A stretch of DNA of 64,000 nt from an uncultured Mollicutes bacterium (GTDB lineage Bacteria > Bacillota_I > Bacilli_A > RFN20 > CAG-826): NCBI GenBank assembly GCA_900545015.1, contig UQXJ01000007.1:1-64000 (forward strand). Direction: 5' to 3'. This document shows positions 8,333 through 17,575 of the stretch, piece by piece; position 1 is the first letter of the stretch; each line of letters opens with the position of its first letter. The position numbers were made by a program, and so were the translations under genes. The notes beneath the pieces were generated by a model. It saw only the letters and a program-made list of their open reading frames with translations, searched no databases and was not told where the DNA came from.

Positions 8333-9290
8333 CTACTTAAAAAAATATCAGGAAGTTCCCTTTAAAATATTTCTAAATGCATTAGAAAATAATAAATTAT
8401 TCCATGCTTATCTTTTAGTTGGTGAAATTGGGACACCTCTTCTTGATGTTTCTAAGTTTTTAGCTGCTTCGATTATTGATCCAACTTCTTCACCTTTTTC
8501 AAATTTAGATAATATCGTAAGTGAGAAAGTAATGAATGAAAGTTATGAAGATCTAGTTGTTTTAGATACAAAAAAGAAACCTATAAAAATTGATGACATT
8601 AGAAATCTAGAAGAACGTTTTTATAAAACAGGTATAAATAAAATTGGAAAAAAAGTTTATATCATTAATTGTGTTGAAAATCTTGGAATTGATTCAGTAA
8701 ATGCCCTTTTAAAATTTTTAGAAGAGCCAAGCGATAACACTTATGCTTTTTTAACAACTGAAAGCGAAACTAGAGTTCTTCCAACAATAAAAAGTAGGAC
8801 ACAAATTATCCATTTTTCTTTATTAGAAAGTTCAGTTTTAATCAAAAAAGCCGTAGAACTTGGGGCAAATCCTGAAAACGCACAAATCCTTTCGTTCTTC
8901 TATAATGATGAACATGTAATTTTAGAAAAAGAAAAAGATGAACAATTTTTGCTTTTAAAAGAAATTACAATCAATTTATTAAGCAATATAAATGATAAAT
9001 TAAAATTTAAAGAAGTCTTATTAAATGAAGTTCTTAAAAACGTTAAAGATAAAATTGCCGCTCGTTATTTTTTTGACTTTATAATCTTATTTTTTAAAGA
9101 AGCTGTTAAGTATAAATATAGTAAGGAAACTGACCTTGAAAATTATGTTAAAATAATAAAAGATTTATCTAATGTTAAAAATTTAGAAGATTCAATTTTG
9201 ACTTTAATGAATAGTCGTAATGAAATCAATTATAACGTGAATTTAAATCTACTTATTATCAATGTTTTATTAAAGGTATTTGGTGAATAA
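8319..9290 (+). CDS. holB: DNA polymerase III subunit delta prime
   Basis: Clamp-loader subunit related to DnaX but without ATP hydrolysis. 323 residues: HAYLLVGEIGTP replaces an active Walker A, KKVYIINCVENLGIDSVNALLKFLEEPSDNTYAFL is the conserved sensor-helix region, and the SRT(C) motif appears as IKSRTQIIHF. The degraded P-loop (no GKT) is what separates delta prime from gamma/tau. It overlaps tmk and is one base from ricT. Confidence 0.93.
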   Translation: MDYANYLKKYQEVPFKIFLNALENNKLFHAYLLVGEIGTPLLDVSKFLAASIIDPTSSPFSNLDNIVSEKVMNESYEDLVVLDTKKKPIKIDDIRNLEERFYKTGINKIGKKVYIINCVENLGIDSVNALLKFLEEPSDNTYAFLTTESETRVLPTIKSRTQIIHFSLLESSVLIKKAVELGANPENAQILSFFYNDEHVILEKEKDEQFLLLKEITINLLSNINDKLKFKEVLLNEVLKNVKDKIAARYFFDFIILFFKEAVKYKYSKETDLENYVKIIKDLSNVKNLEDSILTLMNSRNEINYNVNLNLLIINVLLKVFGE

Positions 9291-9291
9291 A

Positions 9292-10605
9292 ATGAAATTT
9301 TATATAAATGTTAAATTTGGAGTTAGTAATAAAACTTATTACTTTGCAACTGATGAAGAATCACTTAAAGTTGGTGATTATGTCGTTGTCGAAACTATTG
9401 TTGGTCTTGAAATTGGTGAAGTTGTAACTTATCCAAAAGATCTTTCTACACTTAATTTTGATAGAGAAATTAAACCTATTTTAAGAAAAGCAACAAACGA
9501 AGATATGGTTACTTTCGAGTCGAATAAAACTTTAGCTCTTGAAGCATGTTCTTTATTTGAAGATCAAGTCAAAAAATTAAATTTAAATATGAATTTAATT
9601 AGTGCTCAATACACATTAGATAGAACTAAAATTTTATTTGTTTATGTTGCAGATGACCGTGTTGATTTTAGAGAATTATTAAAAGTTCTCGCTTCTTCTT
9701 TGCATTGTAGAATTGAATTAAAGCAAATTAATAGCCGTGAAAGAGCTCAACTTGTTGGTGGGCTTGGAACTTGCGGTCTCCCACTTTGCTGTACAACTTT
9801 TTTAACTCAATTTGAAGGTGTCAGTTTAAATAAAGCCAAAAACCAAATGCTCGCAATTAACATTCCTAAATTGAGTGGACAATGTGGAAAATTAATGTGT
9901 TGTTTAAAATATGAAGATGATTTATATACAGAAGCCAAAAAAGAATTTCCACCTATTAACTTTAAATTTAAATATAAGGATGAAGAATATAAAGTTTCAA
10001 GTTATAACGTATTAACAAAAGTTATTAAAATTCAAAGTCCTGAAAATGTTGAATTTATTTCTTTAGATGAATTTAAGAAAATTTCTAATGGAAAATCTAA
10101 TTTTATCAAAGTTAATGATACTAAAAAGCAATCTCAAGGCATTAAAGACAATACTAATATAAATAAGGATAGTAGTAGCGTCCAAAAGAAAGATAATAAC
10201 AATAATACTAACTCAAATAATAGAAATCAAAATAATAGACCAAATCAAAGTAGACCAAATAATAACCAAAATCAATCTTCTAAAGGTCAACAAAATAATA
10301 GAAAAGATAGTAATCCACAAAATAAACCAAATAAGCCGCAAAATAACCAAAATACTAATAAACAAGCAAATAGTCAAAATCAAAACAAACAACAAAATAG
10401 AAATAACCAACAAAAAAATCAAAATAATAAACCAAATCAATTTTCTTGCAAAAAGCCTGAGCAAAATAGGCCAATTAAAGAAACTACAAATCAAGAGCCA
10501 AGAGGATTTGTTGGTCAATTTGAAAATCGCGATGCTCTAATTAAAAATCAAAACAAACAACAAAATAATCCTAAAAATAGAGCTGATAATGTTAAAAAGG
10601 AATAA
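9292..10605 (+). CDS. ricT: PSP1-domain protein RicT (YaaT)
   Basis: Homologue of YaaT/RicT, part of the RicAFT complex that in B. subtilis carries iron-sulfur clusters and adjusts RNase Y-dependent mRNA processing. I use ATG 9292; the upstream TTG at 9280 lies inside holB. Residues 1 to about 260 form the PSP1 domain, with cysteine motifs LGTCGLPLCCTTF and SGQCGKLMCCLKYE that match the cluster-ligand region. From about residue 280 to the end (437) the protein is a low-complexity tail dominated by N, Q, K, R, P and S, far longer than in typical YaaT (about 275 residues). ricA and ricF are not in this window. Confidence 0.92.
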   Translation: MKFYINVKFGVSNKTYYFATDEESLKVGDYVVVETIVGLEIGEVVTYPKDLSTLNFDREIKPILRKATNEDMVTFESNKTLALEACSLFEDQVKKLNLNMNLISAQYTLDRTKILFVYVADDRVDFRELLKVLASSLHCRIELKQINSRERAQLVGGLGTCGLPLCCTTFLTQFEGVSLNKAKNQMLAINIPKLSGQCGKLMCCLKYEDDLYTEAKKEFPPINFKFKYKDEEYKVSSYNVLTKVIKIQSPENVEFISLDEFKKISNGKSNFIKVNDTKKQSQGIKDNTNINKDSSSVQKKDNNNNTNSNNRNQNNRPNQSRPNNNQNQSSKGQQNNRKDSNPQNKPNKPQNNQNTNKQANSQNQNKQQNRNNQQKNQNNKPNQFSCKKPEQNRPIKETTNQEPRGFVGQFENRDALIKNQNKQQNNPKNRADNVKKE

Positions 10606-10610
10606 CCAAA

Positions 10611-11429
10611 ATGTCAGGAATTCTTTACCTTGTTCCTTCCCCTATCGGAAATTTAAAGGAGGTATCACCTAGAGTCATTGAAACGCTTAATAGCGTTGAC
10701 TTTGTTGCATGTGAAGACACAAGAAATACTCAAAAATTACTTAATTTATTAGGAATAAATAAAAAATGTATTTCATGTCACGAGCATAATGAATTAATAA
10801 GTTCAAAAAATATTATCGATAATTTATTAGATGGCAAAAATTATGCTTATATGTCTGATGCAGGCTATCCATGTATTAGCGATCCTGGTCATTTATTAAC
10901 AATAGAAGCAATAAAAAATAATATAAAAGTTGTTCCATTAAGTGGTCCAAATGCTTTTTTAAACGCTCTTGTCGGAAGTGATGAAGATACTTCTCATTTT
11001 CTTTTTTATGGTTTTTTAGACAGTAAAGAAAGTGCGAGAGAAAAAGAATTAGAAGCACTTAAAAATTTTCCTTTTACTTTAATATTTTATGAAGCTCCTC
11101 ATAGGATTAACGATACATTAAAATCACTTCATAAAATTCTTGGAGAAAGAAAAATAACCATTGCTAGAGAGTTAACAAAAATGTATGAAGAATTTCTTCA
11201 TACATCTTTAAATGACCTTACAAACAATCCAATCGAATTTAAAGGTGAACTTGTTTTAGTCGTTGAAGGTGCTAAAAAAGAAGAAAATAGTAGAGATTTA
11301 AAGGATATTTCTGATAAATTTAATGATTTATTAAAATTAGGTTATACAAAAAAGGATGCTATTAATATTTTAAGCACCCTTTTTAAAATTAATAAAAATG
11401 ATTTAAAGAAAGAATTTATTAATAATTAG
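10611..11429 (+). CDS. rsmI: 16S rRNA (cytidine1402-2'-O)-methyltransferase RsmI
   Basis: SAM-dependent tetrapyrrole-methylase-fold enzyme that methylates C1402 in the decoding centre of 16S rRNA. 272 residues: YLVPSPIGNL(K)EVSPRVIE at the N-terminus, CEDTRNTQKLLNLL, CHEHNE, SDAGYPCISDPGH and PLSGPNAFLNALVGS, all diagnostic. Last gene of the dnaX operon. Its stop overlaps, tail to tail, the stop of the convergent PII-like gene, and no hairpin separates them. Confidence 0.96.
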   Translation: MSGILYLVPSPIGNLKEVSPRVIETLNSVDFVACEDTRNTQKLLNLLGINKKCISCHEHNELISSKNIIDNLLDGKNYAYMSDAGYPCISDPGHLLTIEAIKNNIKVVPLSGPNAFLNALVGSDEDTSHFLFYGFLDSKESAREKELEALKNFPFTLIFYEAPHRINDTLKSLHKILGERKITIARELTKMYEEFLHTSLNDLTNNPIEFKGELVLVVEGAKKEENSRDLKDISDKFNDLLKLGYTKKDAINILSTLFKINKNDLKKEFINN

Positions 11430-11815
11430 TCTTCTTTTCCTCTTTCTTTTTCTGCTTCATCTTTTTGTTCTTCTTCTATTTCAACATCACTAAAAGGTGT
11501 AAGTCCGACACAATCATCAACTTTAATACTGAAAGCAATTCCGCTTCCTTTTGTATCGAGTCCAGCAGCTTTATAAATTCCTAAAAGAACTTTTTCTTTA
11601 ATTTCTTCACTTACAAGGATAAATACAATTTCTTTTTCAGGTTGAATTGCAATTCCAAAAAATGAACCTAATTCTTTATTTCCTGTTCCTCTTGCAACAA
11701 AAGTTGTTCCACCTCTAGCGCCATTTTCTTTTGCAGCTTCCATTACTAAATCTGTGTATCCTTTATTAACGATAGCAACGATTAAATCATAAGAAGAATT
11801 ATTTTGCTCAATCAT
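11426..11815 (-). CDS. PII-like signalling protein (DUF1538-associated), copy 1
   Basis: 129-residue protein resembling the PII/GlnB fold: an initial strand (YDLIVAIVNKG), a helix, a T-loop-like region GGTTFVARGTGNKELGSFFG, then EKEIVFILVSEEIKEKVLLGIYKAAGL in place of the B-loop and second beta-alpha unit, and an acidic tail. Its ATG overlaps the stop of the second PII-like gene (ATGA), and both follow a DUF1538 membrane protein, a pairing known from other Firmicutes. PII proteins bind ADP/ATP and 2-oxoglutarate and commonly gate transporters. The ligand here is unknown. Confidence 0.8.
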   Translation of the reverse strand: MIEQNNSSYDLIVAIVNKGYTDLVMEAAKENGARGGTTFVARGTGNKELGSFFGIAIQPEKEIVFILVSEEIKEKVLLGIYKAAGLDTKGSGIAFSIKVDDCVGLTPFSDVEIEEEQKDEAEKERGKED

Positions 11816-12297
11816 AATTTTTTAACCTCCTTTTTAATTTTTTTATCTTTTAAAGGTAAATTTTTGTTAAATAATTTTGAATTATTATCTTTTTTTACCT
11901 TTTCTTTTGCTCCTGCTATAAATCTATATGCAAGTACGCCAGCAATTGAGTCCATTTCAAAACTAAACGCAACGCCTTTAGCATTCTTTGAGACTTTAAA
12001 TCTCTCTTCAGTTATTTTTTTTAGTTCTGGAATAACACTTTCTTTAACTAAACTTAAAATAATATCTTTTTTAGTTTCGCCAATGCCTAAAAAGTCATAA
12101 ATATCTTTTGTAGCAGTTCCTGTTCCTAAAATAACAAATGAAGCACCTACACCAATTTCATCAAATTTTTTAACATAAAAATCACTTTGATATCTATTAA
12201 CAATTATGCAAAAAACTTTAAGCTTTTCGATTTTATGTTCTTCATCGTAAGCTTTTTTTGCAACTTCTTCTTTTTTGTTGTTTTTCATAATAGCCAT
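11812..12297 (-). CDS. PII-like signalling protein (DUF1538-associated), copy 2
   Basis: 161 residues with a lysine-rich N-terminal extension (residues 1-25) and a basic C-terminal tail around a PII-like core: KLKVFCIIVNRYQSDFYVKKFDEIGVGASFVILGTGTA, then KKDIILSLVKESVIPELKKITEERF and KGVAFSFEMDSIAGV. The VILGTGTAT segment aligns with VARGTGNKE of the neighbouring paralogue, and the two share the strand order, so they are probably an old duplication that may form hetero-oligomers. It lies nine bases after the DUF1538 gene and ends in a TGA within the ATGA overlap with copy 1. Confidence 0.75.
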   Translation of the reverse strand: MAIMKNNKKEEVAKKAYDEEHKIEKLKVFCIIVNRYQSDFYVKKFDEIGVGASFVILGTGTATKDIYDFLGIGETKKDIILSLVKESVIPELKKITEERFKVSKNAKGVAFSFEMDSIAGVLAYRFIAGAKEKVKKDNNSKLFNKNLPLKDKKIKKEVKKL

Positions 12298-12306
12298 ATT
12301 AATTAC

Positions 12307-13845
12307 CTAAAAATGAATAATTTGACAATCGTCTGATTCTCTAACTTTTTTCTTAGCAGCTTTGTAGGCAAGTTTTGTTTTAATAATTGAAATAAGACCT
12401 ACAAGTTGAATTGCAATTGGAGGGACACCACTAATTAATCCAACGACACCAAATCCACTTCCTGATCCAAGTGATTCGGAAATACCAATAATAAATGGCA
12501 AAACAAAGCAGCTTGCCATTGTTCCACTTGCAACTCCACCAGAGTCGAAAGCAACAGCTGTATAAATATCAGGAACTGTAAATGTTAAAAATAAACTTAA
12601 TATATATAAAGGAACAAGGTAATAAGCAATTGGGAAAGATCCACATAATTCTCTAATAACAGCAAGAACAATAGCTGTTGCAACTCCGATACAAAGTGCG
12701 ATTAACATCGTTCTTTTTTTAATTGTACCACCACTAATTTCTTCGACTTGTTCATTTAAAATGTGAATACCAGGTTCAACAAGAACAACAGCAAGTCCTA
12801 TAACAATAGCGAGTAAGATTAATAAATAATAATATTGTCCAGAATATTCAGGTTTACTTAATGACATACCAAGTGTGTATCCAATTGGAATAAGTCCGAA
12901 TTTAGCAGCGACTAAGAAAACTGATAAGCCTACAAATGTGTATAAAAATCCTAAACAAATTCTAAATAATTCTTTTTTATAAAGTTTTATGAAAATAAAT
13001 TGGTAAATTATAAAGAAAACAAAGATTGGTAAAATTGCGAGTAGAACTTCAATTGTTGTAATTTTAATAACTTCAACAAGAGGAGTATTAATATCAATTG
13101 AATTTTTTAATTGAGAAAAATCTTGTGATTGAGATAAAAATAAGAATAAAACCATTGAAGATAATAATGGTCCAATTGAACATAGTCCAGTAATACCAAA
13201 TGAGTCACTCGAACTATTTTTACCACCTCTAACGCTAGCAACACCAGCACCAAAAGTTAATAAGAAAGGAACAGTTACAGGCCCAGTTGTAACACCACCA
13301 GAATCAAAAGCGATCGAAATAATTGCGTCTCCACCTTTTCCTTCAAATAAACACGCAAAGCCGAAAACAATAGCATAAAAGAACATTATCCAAAGTTTTA
13401 AACTCTTTTGGAAAATAATTCTCATTAAACCAATAATCAAAAATATTCCAACGCCAACTCCAATTGTGACTTTTAGAATCCAGGCGTTAACGTATTTATT
13501 TAATAAATCACCTAAAACAGTTAAATCTGGTTCAGCAAGAGTAATCATCATGCCAAGCAAAAAAGCAATTACAGCCATAAAAATTATGGATTGTTTTTTA
13601 GTAACACTTGCACCAATATAATGCCCAACTTTACTCATTGCAACGTCACTTCCAAGTGAAAAAAGCGCCATGCCAAAAATTAAAGCAATAAGTGAGATCA
13701 AAAATGTAATTAATTCATTCGTTGTTATTGATTCACTTGGAACTATTGAAGAATATTGTAAACAAAAAAGAATGATTACAAGAATCGAGATAGGAATAAC
13801 GCTAATAAAAGCTTCAATTAATTTGCTTTTTGCCTCTTTTAACAT
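12307..13845 (-). CDS. DUF1538 membrane protein (tandem-repeat transporter-like)
   Basis: 512-residue integral membrane protein with about 12 hydrophobic segments. It is an internal duplication: AFDSGGVTTGPVTVPFLL in the first half recurs as AFDSGGVASGTMASCFVL in the second, and LAEPDLTVLGD recurs as LVEPGIHILNE. That is the double DUF1538 architecture. The inverted-repeat layout and glycine-rich re-entrant motifs suggest a transporter or channel, but no substrate is established. It is cotranscribed with two PII-like proteins and lies downstream of pyrG and an rluA-type gene with only 27 bases between, so nitrogen/glutamine status is an attractive but unproven signal. Confidence 0.85.
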   Translation of the reverse strand: MLKEAKSKLIEAFISVIPISILVIILFCLQYSSIVPSESITTNELITFLISLIALIFGMALFSLGSDVAMSKVGHYIGASVTKKQSIIFMAVIAFLLGMMITLAEPDLTVLGDLLNKYVNAWILKVTIGVGVGIFLIIGLMRIIFQKSLKLWIMFFYAIVFGFACLFEGKGGDAIISIAFDSGGVTTGPVTVPFLLTFGAGVASVRGGKNSSSDSFGITGLCSIGPLLSSMVLFLFLSQSQDFSQLKNSIDINTPLVEVIKITTIEVLLAILPIFVFFIIYQFIFIKLYKKELFRICLGFLYTFVGLSVFLVAAKFGLIPIGYTLGMSLSKPEYSGQYYYLLILLAIVIGLAVVLVEPGIHILNEQVEEISGGTIKKRTMLIALCIGVATAIVLAVIRELCGSFPIAYYLVPLYILSLFLTFTVPDIYTAVAFDSGGVASGTMASCFVLPFIIGISESLGSGSGFGVVGLISGVPPIAIQLVGLISIIKTKLAYKAAKKKVRESDDCQIIHF

Positions 13846-13872
13846 GTCCTTATTATAAAATAAGAAAAGGTA

Positions 13873-14886
13873 TTAATTAAAGTGCTTTTTGCAATTATTT
13901 TGTCTCTTTTTAAAGACATTTTCAGGCTTTTTTGTATAGTCTGGATTTTTCATTAAAGTTAAGAATTCATCAGGCATTTTAACCTTTAGTTTATATACTT
14001 TTTTAGTGATAGGGTTTGTCACATCAAGTTCATATGCGTGTAAGCAAAGTCTATTAATTGGGTTTTCAGGTTCACCATATTTATCATCACCTAAAACATA
14101 GTGACCTAAACTTCCGAGAGTGACACGAATTTGATTCTTTTTTCCTGTTAAAATATTTACATCAACAAGGCTATATTTGCTATTTTCTTTAATTACTTTA
14201 TATTCAGTAATGCACTTCTTTCCATCTTTGTCTTTAGGACTTGTCACAAACATTAAATTTAAAGAATTTTGTTTAAGATAATTAACGATTTTATCTTCTT
14301 TTTTGGCGAATATTCCTTCGCAAACTGCATAATATCCTCTTTTTAAAACAAGTTCATTCCAATTATCTTGGAATAAATCACGTATCTTTTCATTTTTAGC
14401 AAAAATTAAAACGCCACTTGTCTCTTTATCAAGTCTATGGACAACAAAAATTCTATTATGTTTGTCTTTTGCTTGAACATAATCCATAACAAGTCGATAA
14501 GCAGTCTTAGATTTTTCTTTATCACTTTGAACACTTAATAGACCATAAGGCTTGTTGATAGCAATAATGTCTTCATCTTCAAAGATGATAGGTAATTTTT
14601 CTTGTGCTTTTTTTCTTATTGGATTTTTAGAAATAATTAATGTGTCTCCAGGAGACAACAAAAAATTAAATTGAGTGACTGCAGCGCCATCAATTGAAAC
14701 TAATCTATGTGATAGAAGATTTTTTGCATTATTTCTAGAAAAATGTAATTCCTCAATTAAATAAGTTAAAAGTTCAGCACTTCTTTTAACTTTAAATTCT
14801 TTAATATCAAGTTTTTTACGTGATTCGTATAAATCTTCTTTATTTTTTGTTCTTGTTTTTAAATTTTCTTTATAATTTTTATTCAT
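13873..14886 (-). CDS. RluA-family 23S rRNA/tRNA pseudouridine synthase
   Basis: 337 residues: a charged N-terminal extension, an S4 RNA-binding domain (SAELLTYLIEELHFSRNNAKNLLSHRLVSIDG), then the pseudouridine synthase domain with the catalytic aspartate in VHRLDKETSGVLIFAKN, a YYAVCEG strand, KKNQIRVTLGSLGHYVLGDDKYGEP and RLCLHAYEL. These are RluA/RluC/RluD hallmarks; the target uridine cannot be read from sequence. It begins two bases after the pyrG stop. Confidence 0.93.
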   Translation of the reverse strand: MNKNYKENLKTRTKNKEDLYESRKKLDIKEFKVKRSAELLTYLIEELHFSRNNAKNLLSHRLVSIDGAAVTQFNFLLSPGDTLIISKNPIRKKAQEKLPIIFEDEDIIAINKPYGLLSVQSDKEKSKTAYRLVMDYVQAKDKHNRIFVVHRLDKETSGVLIFAKNEKIRDLFQDNWNELVLKRGYYAVCEGIFAKKEDKIVNYLKQNSLNLMFVTSPKDKDGKKCITEYKVIKENSKYSLVDVNILTGKKNQIRVTLGSLGHYVLGDDKYGEPENPINRLCLHAYELDVTNPITKKVYKLKVKMPDEFLTLMKNPDYTKKPENVFKKRQNNCKKHFN

Positions 14887-14888
14887 GT

Positions 14889-16505
14889 TTATCTTTTTAT
14901 ATCTTTACTAGCTGTTATGAATCCTAAAAATAATGGATGTGGTTGTAATGGTCTCGATAAAAATTCTGGATGGAATTGTGATGCAACAAAGAATGGATGA
15001 TTCTTAAGTTCAATAATTTCAACTAAATTTGTTTGAGGATTAACTCCTGAAACTACAAGATTACCATCATTAAATGCATTACGATATTCATTATTAAATT
15101 CATATCTATGTCTATGTCTTTCTCTAATTAAATCTTTTTGATAAAGTTCATGAGCCTTTGTTCCTTTAATGAGTTCACAATCATATTCGCCAAGTCTCAT
15201 TGTTCCACCCATCTTAATTCCTTTATATTGATCTGGTAAATAATCAATAATTTTATATTTACAGTTTGGATTAAATTCAGTACTATTAGCGCCTTCAAGT
15301 TTCAAAACATTACGTGCATATTCAATTAATGAAAGTTGCATACCAAGGCAAATTCCAAGGAATGGAATGTTGTGTGTTCTTGCATAATTTATTGCTAATA
15401 TTTTTCCTTCAATTCCTCTATTGCCAAATCCACCAGGAACAATAATTCCTTGTGCATCTTTTAGCATATCATCAATATTATTTTCTGATAAAACTTCACT
15501 ACTTACCCAATCAATATCAATTTTTGAATCAACAGCATAACCAGCAAATGTTAAAGATTGAGCAACAGAAATATAAGCGTCATGTAAATCAACATATTTT
15601 CCAACAAGTGCAATTCTAATTCTATTTTTTAATGATTTAATTTTAGAAATTAAGTCAATCCAATCATCCATATTTGCGGATTTTGCACAATTAAGTTTTA
15701 AATGGTCAACAATTAAATCATCTAAATGTTGTTTTTGAAGATTTAATGCAACTTGATAAATAATTGGAACATCTTTAACACAAATAACAGCTTTATCACT
15801 TACGTTACAAAATAAAGCGACTTTTTGTCTACTTGCTTCATCGATATCAACTTCGCATCTTAAAAGTAATGCATCTGGTTGAATTCCAAGTCCAGTTAAT
15901 TCTTTTACACTATGTTGAGTAGGTTTTGTTTTTATTTCACCAGTAGTTTTTAAAAATGGAACGAGTGTATTATGAACAAAGAAAGTATTTTCATATCCTA
16001 ATTCTCTTCTTAATTGTCTAATTGCTTCTAAGAAAGGTTGTGATTCGATATCACCAACGGTTCCACCTATTTCAACGATGCAAACATCCGTATCACCTTT
16101 AGCATTGAAACCATCAAATAATCTCTTTTTAATTTCATTTGTAATATGAGGAATAATTTGAATTGTAGCGCCTAAATATTCGCCATTTCTTTCTTTTTCA
16201 AGAACTGTAGAATAAACTTTTCCACTTGTAACGCTACTTTCTTTAGTTAAGGAAGTATTAATAATTCTTTCATAGTGGCCTAAATCAAGGTCAGTTTCTG
16301 CTCCGTCCTTTGTTACGAAAACTTCACCATGTTGATATGGTGACATTGTACCTGGATCAATATTTAGATAAGGATCTAATTTAATTGAGAAAATATTTAA
16401 TCCTCTTCTTTTTAATAATCTTCCAATACTTGCTGCACTAATTCCTTTTCCAAGGCTTGATACAACTCCACCTGTAACAAAAATAAACTTCATTTCTTTC
16501 TTCAT
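14889..16505 (-). CDS. pyrG: CTP synthase
   Basis: Aminates UTP to CTP with glutamine as nitrogen donor. 538 residues, full length. The N-terminal synthetase domain starts with KFIFVTGGVVSSLGKGI and carries LDPYLNIDPGTMSP and VEIGGTVGDIES. The C-terminal class I glutamine amidotransferase domain has the oxyanion segment VPGGFGNRG, nucleophile elbow GICLGMQ and the catalytic HPE in QFHPEF. It heads a run pyrG-rluA type-DUF1538-PII-PII. A glucokinase terminator lies just upstream. Confidence 0.98.
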   Translation of the reverse strand: MKKEMKFIFVTGGVVSSLGKGISAASIGRLLKRRGLNIFSIKLDPYLNIDPGTMSPYQHGEVFVTKDGAETDLDLGHYERIINTSLTKESSVTSGKVYSTVLEKERNGEYLGATIQIIPHITNEIKKRLFDGFNAKGDTDVCIVEIGGTVGDIESQPFLEAIRQLRRELGYENTFFVHNTLVPFLKTTGEIKTKPTQHSVKELTGLGIQPDALLLRCEVDIDEASRQKVALFCNVSDKAVICVKDVPIIYQVALNLQKQHLDDLIVDHLKLNCAKSANMDDWIDLISKIKSLKNRIRIALVGKYVDLHDAYISVAQSLTFAGYAVDSKIDIDWVSSEVLSENNIDDMLKDAQGIIVPGGFGNRGIEGKILAINYARTHNIPFLGICLGMQLSLIEYARNVLKLEGANSTEFNPNCKYKIIDYLPDQYKGIKMGGTMRLGEYDCELIKGTKAHELYQKDLIRERHRHRYEFNNEYRNAFNDGNLVVSGVNPQTNLVEIIELKNHPFFVASQFHPEFLSRPLQPHPLFLGFITASKDIKR

Positions 16506-16540
16506 AACTCACTCCAAATAATATTAGCTCTATGTAAAAT

Positions 16541-16587
16541 AAAAACGGGTTGCCCTTATCTATTCTAATAGAAGGCAACCTCTTTTT
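16541..16587 (-). terminator. Intrinsic terminator after glucokinase
   Basis: GGTTGCC (16548-16554) pairs with GGCAACC (16574-16580) around a 19-base loop, flanked by A5 on the left and T5 on the right. On the minus strand it follows the glcK stop by 30 bases and ends in a T run; it would also work on the plus strand. Confidence 0.85.
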
Positions 16588-16609
16588 CTATCATTTTTTT
16601 AAATAAATT

Positions 16610-17575
16610 TTAGGCAACTTTATCCATTGCTAGTGCTGCTGCGCCGATGATTCCTGCTTCGTTTTTAAGTCCAGCAACTTTAATTTCAACGATAGGTGTA
16701 TTTTTATATCCATAATTTCTATCAGCACAATATTTTTTAATCTTGTTGATTAAATAGTCTTCTTGGTTAGATACTCCACCACCAATTAAAATAACTTCTG
16801 GTCTAAAAATATTACAATAATTTAATATGCCTTCACTTAAATATTTAACATATGTATCGACTACTTTATTAGCACTTTCATCACCTTTTTTAGCACATTC
16901 AAAACTTGTTAAACCATTAACTTTTTCTAGATCACCACCAGCATATTCCCACATCATGCTTTCTTTATTATTCATCATTTCATCTTTAGTTAATTTTAAT
17001 AAAGCTGTTGCACTAGCATATGTTTCGTAGCATCCTTTTCTACCACAGTTACATTGATTTCCGTCAACTACAATAACAGCATGACCTAGTTCGGTACCTT
17101 TTCCATCTTTTCCTTCAAAAAGTTTATCGTTAATGACAACTCCACCACCAATTCCAGTTCCAAGAGTTAATAAAATTGCATCATGGTATCCTTTTGCAGC
17201 ACCAAATCTAACTTCACCAAGTGTAGCAACGTTTGCATCGTTAGAAATAAAAACAGGGAGTCCTAATGTTTTTAAATATTCAACAACATGCACATCTTCT
17301 ATATTTAAATTACATGCGTAGTCAATAATTCCTCTTGTAGAGTCGATAGCACCTGGAATTCCAAATCCAATAGCTTTAACATCTAAGCCATTGCTTGCAG
17401 CATATCCTGTAAGTTTAAGAAGAAGCGCTTTAACATCTTCTAAAAAACTCTCTTTCCCAAGTGTAGCACATTTTGTTTTTATTACATCTTTATGCAAAAT
17501 ATTTCCTTCTAAATCAACTAAACCTGCTTTAATTGACATACCGCCAACATCAACACCAATATAAACTTCTTTCAT
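16610..17575 (-). CDS. glcK: ROK-family glucokinase
   Basis: Phosphorylates glucose (possibly also other hexoses) with ATP. 321 residues with the ROK pattern: ATP-binding IGVDVGGMSIKAGLVD at the N-terminus, FISNDANVATLGE with the catalytic aspartate, LTLGTGIGGGVV, ELGHAVIV, the zinc-binding CNCGRKGCYETYAS, and ILIGGGVSNQ near the C-terminus. There is no N-terminal helix-turn-helix, so it is a kinase and not a NagC/XylR repressor. It stands alone between its own terminator and that of alsD. TATAAT lies about 20 bases upstream of its start. Confidence 0.93.
   Translation of the reverse strand: MKEVYIGVDVGGMSIKAGLVDLEGNILHKDVIKTKCATLGKESFLEDVKALLLKLTGYAASNGLDVKAIGFGIPGAIDSTRGIIDYACNLNIEDVHVVEYLKTLGLPVFISNDANVATLGEVRFGAAKGYHDAILLTLGTGIGGGVVINDKLFEGKDGKGTELGHAVIVVDGNQCNCGRKGCYETYASATALLKLTKDEMMNNKESMMWEYAGGDLEKVNGLTSFECAKKGDESANKVVDTYVKYLSEGILNYCNIFRPEVILIGGGVSNQEDYLINKIKKYCADRNYGYKNTPIVEIKVAGLKNEAGIIGAAALAMDKVA

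Noticed and set aside
10213..10518. 101-codon antisense frame over the ricT tail
   Set aside because: It is the complement of an N/Q-rich repeat and produces an artificial I/L-rich sequence without a ribosome site.
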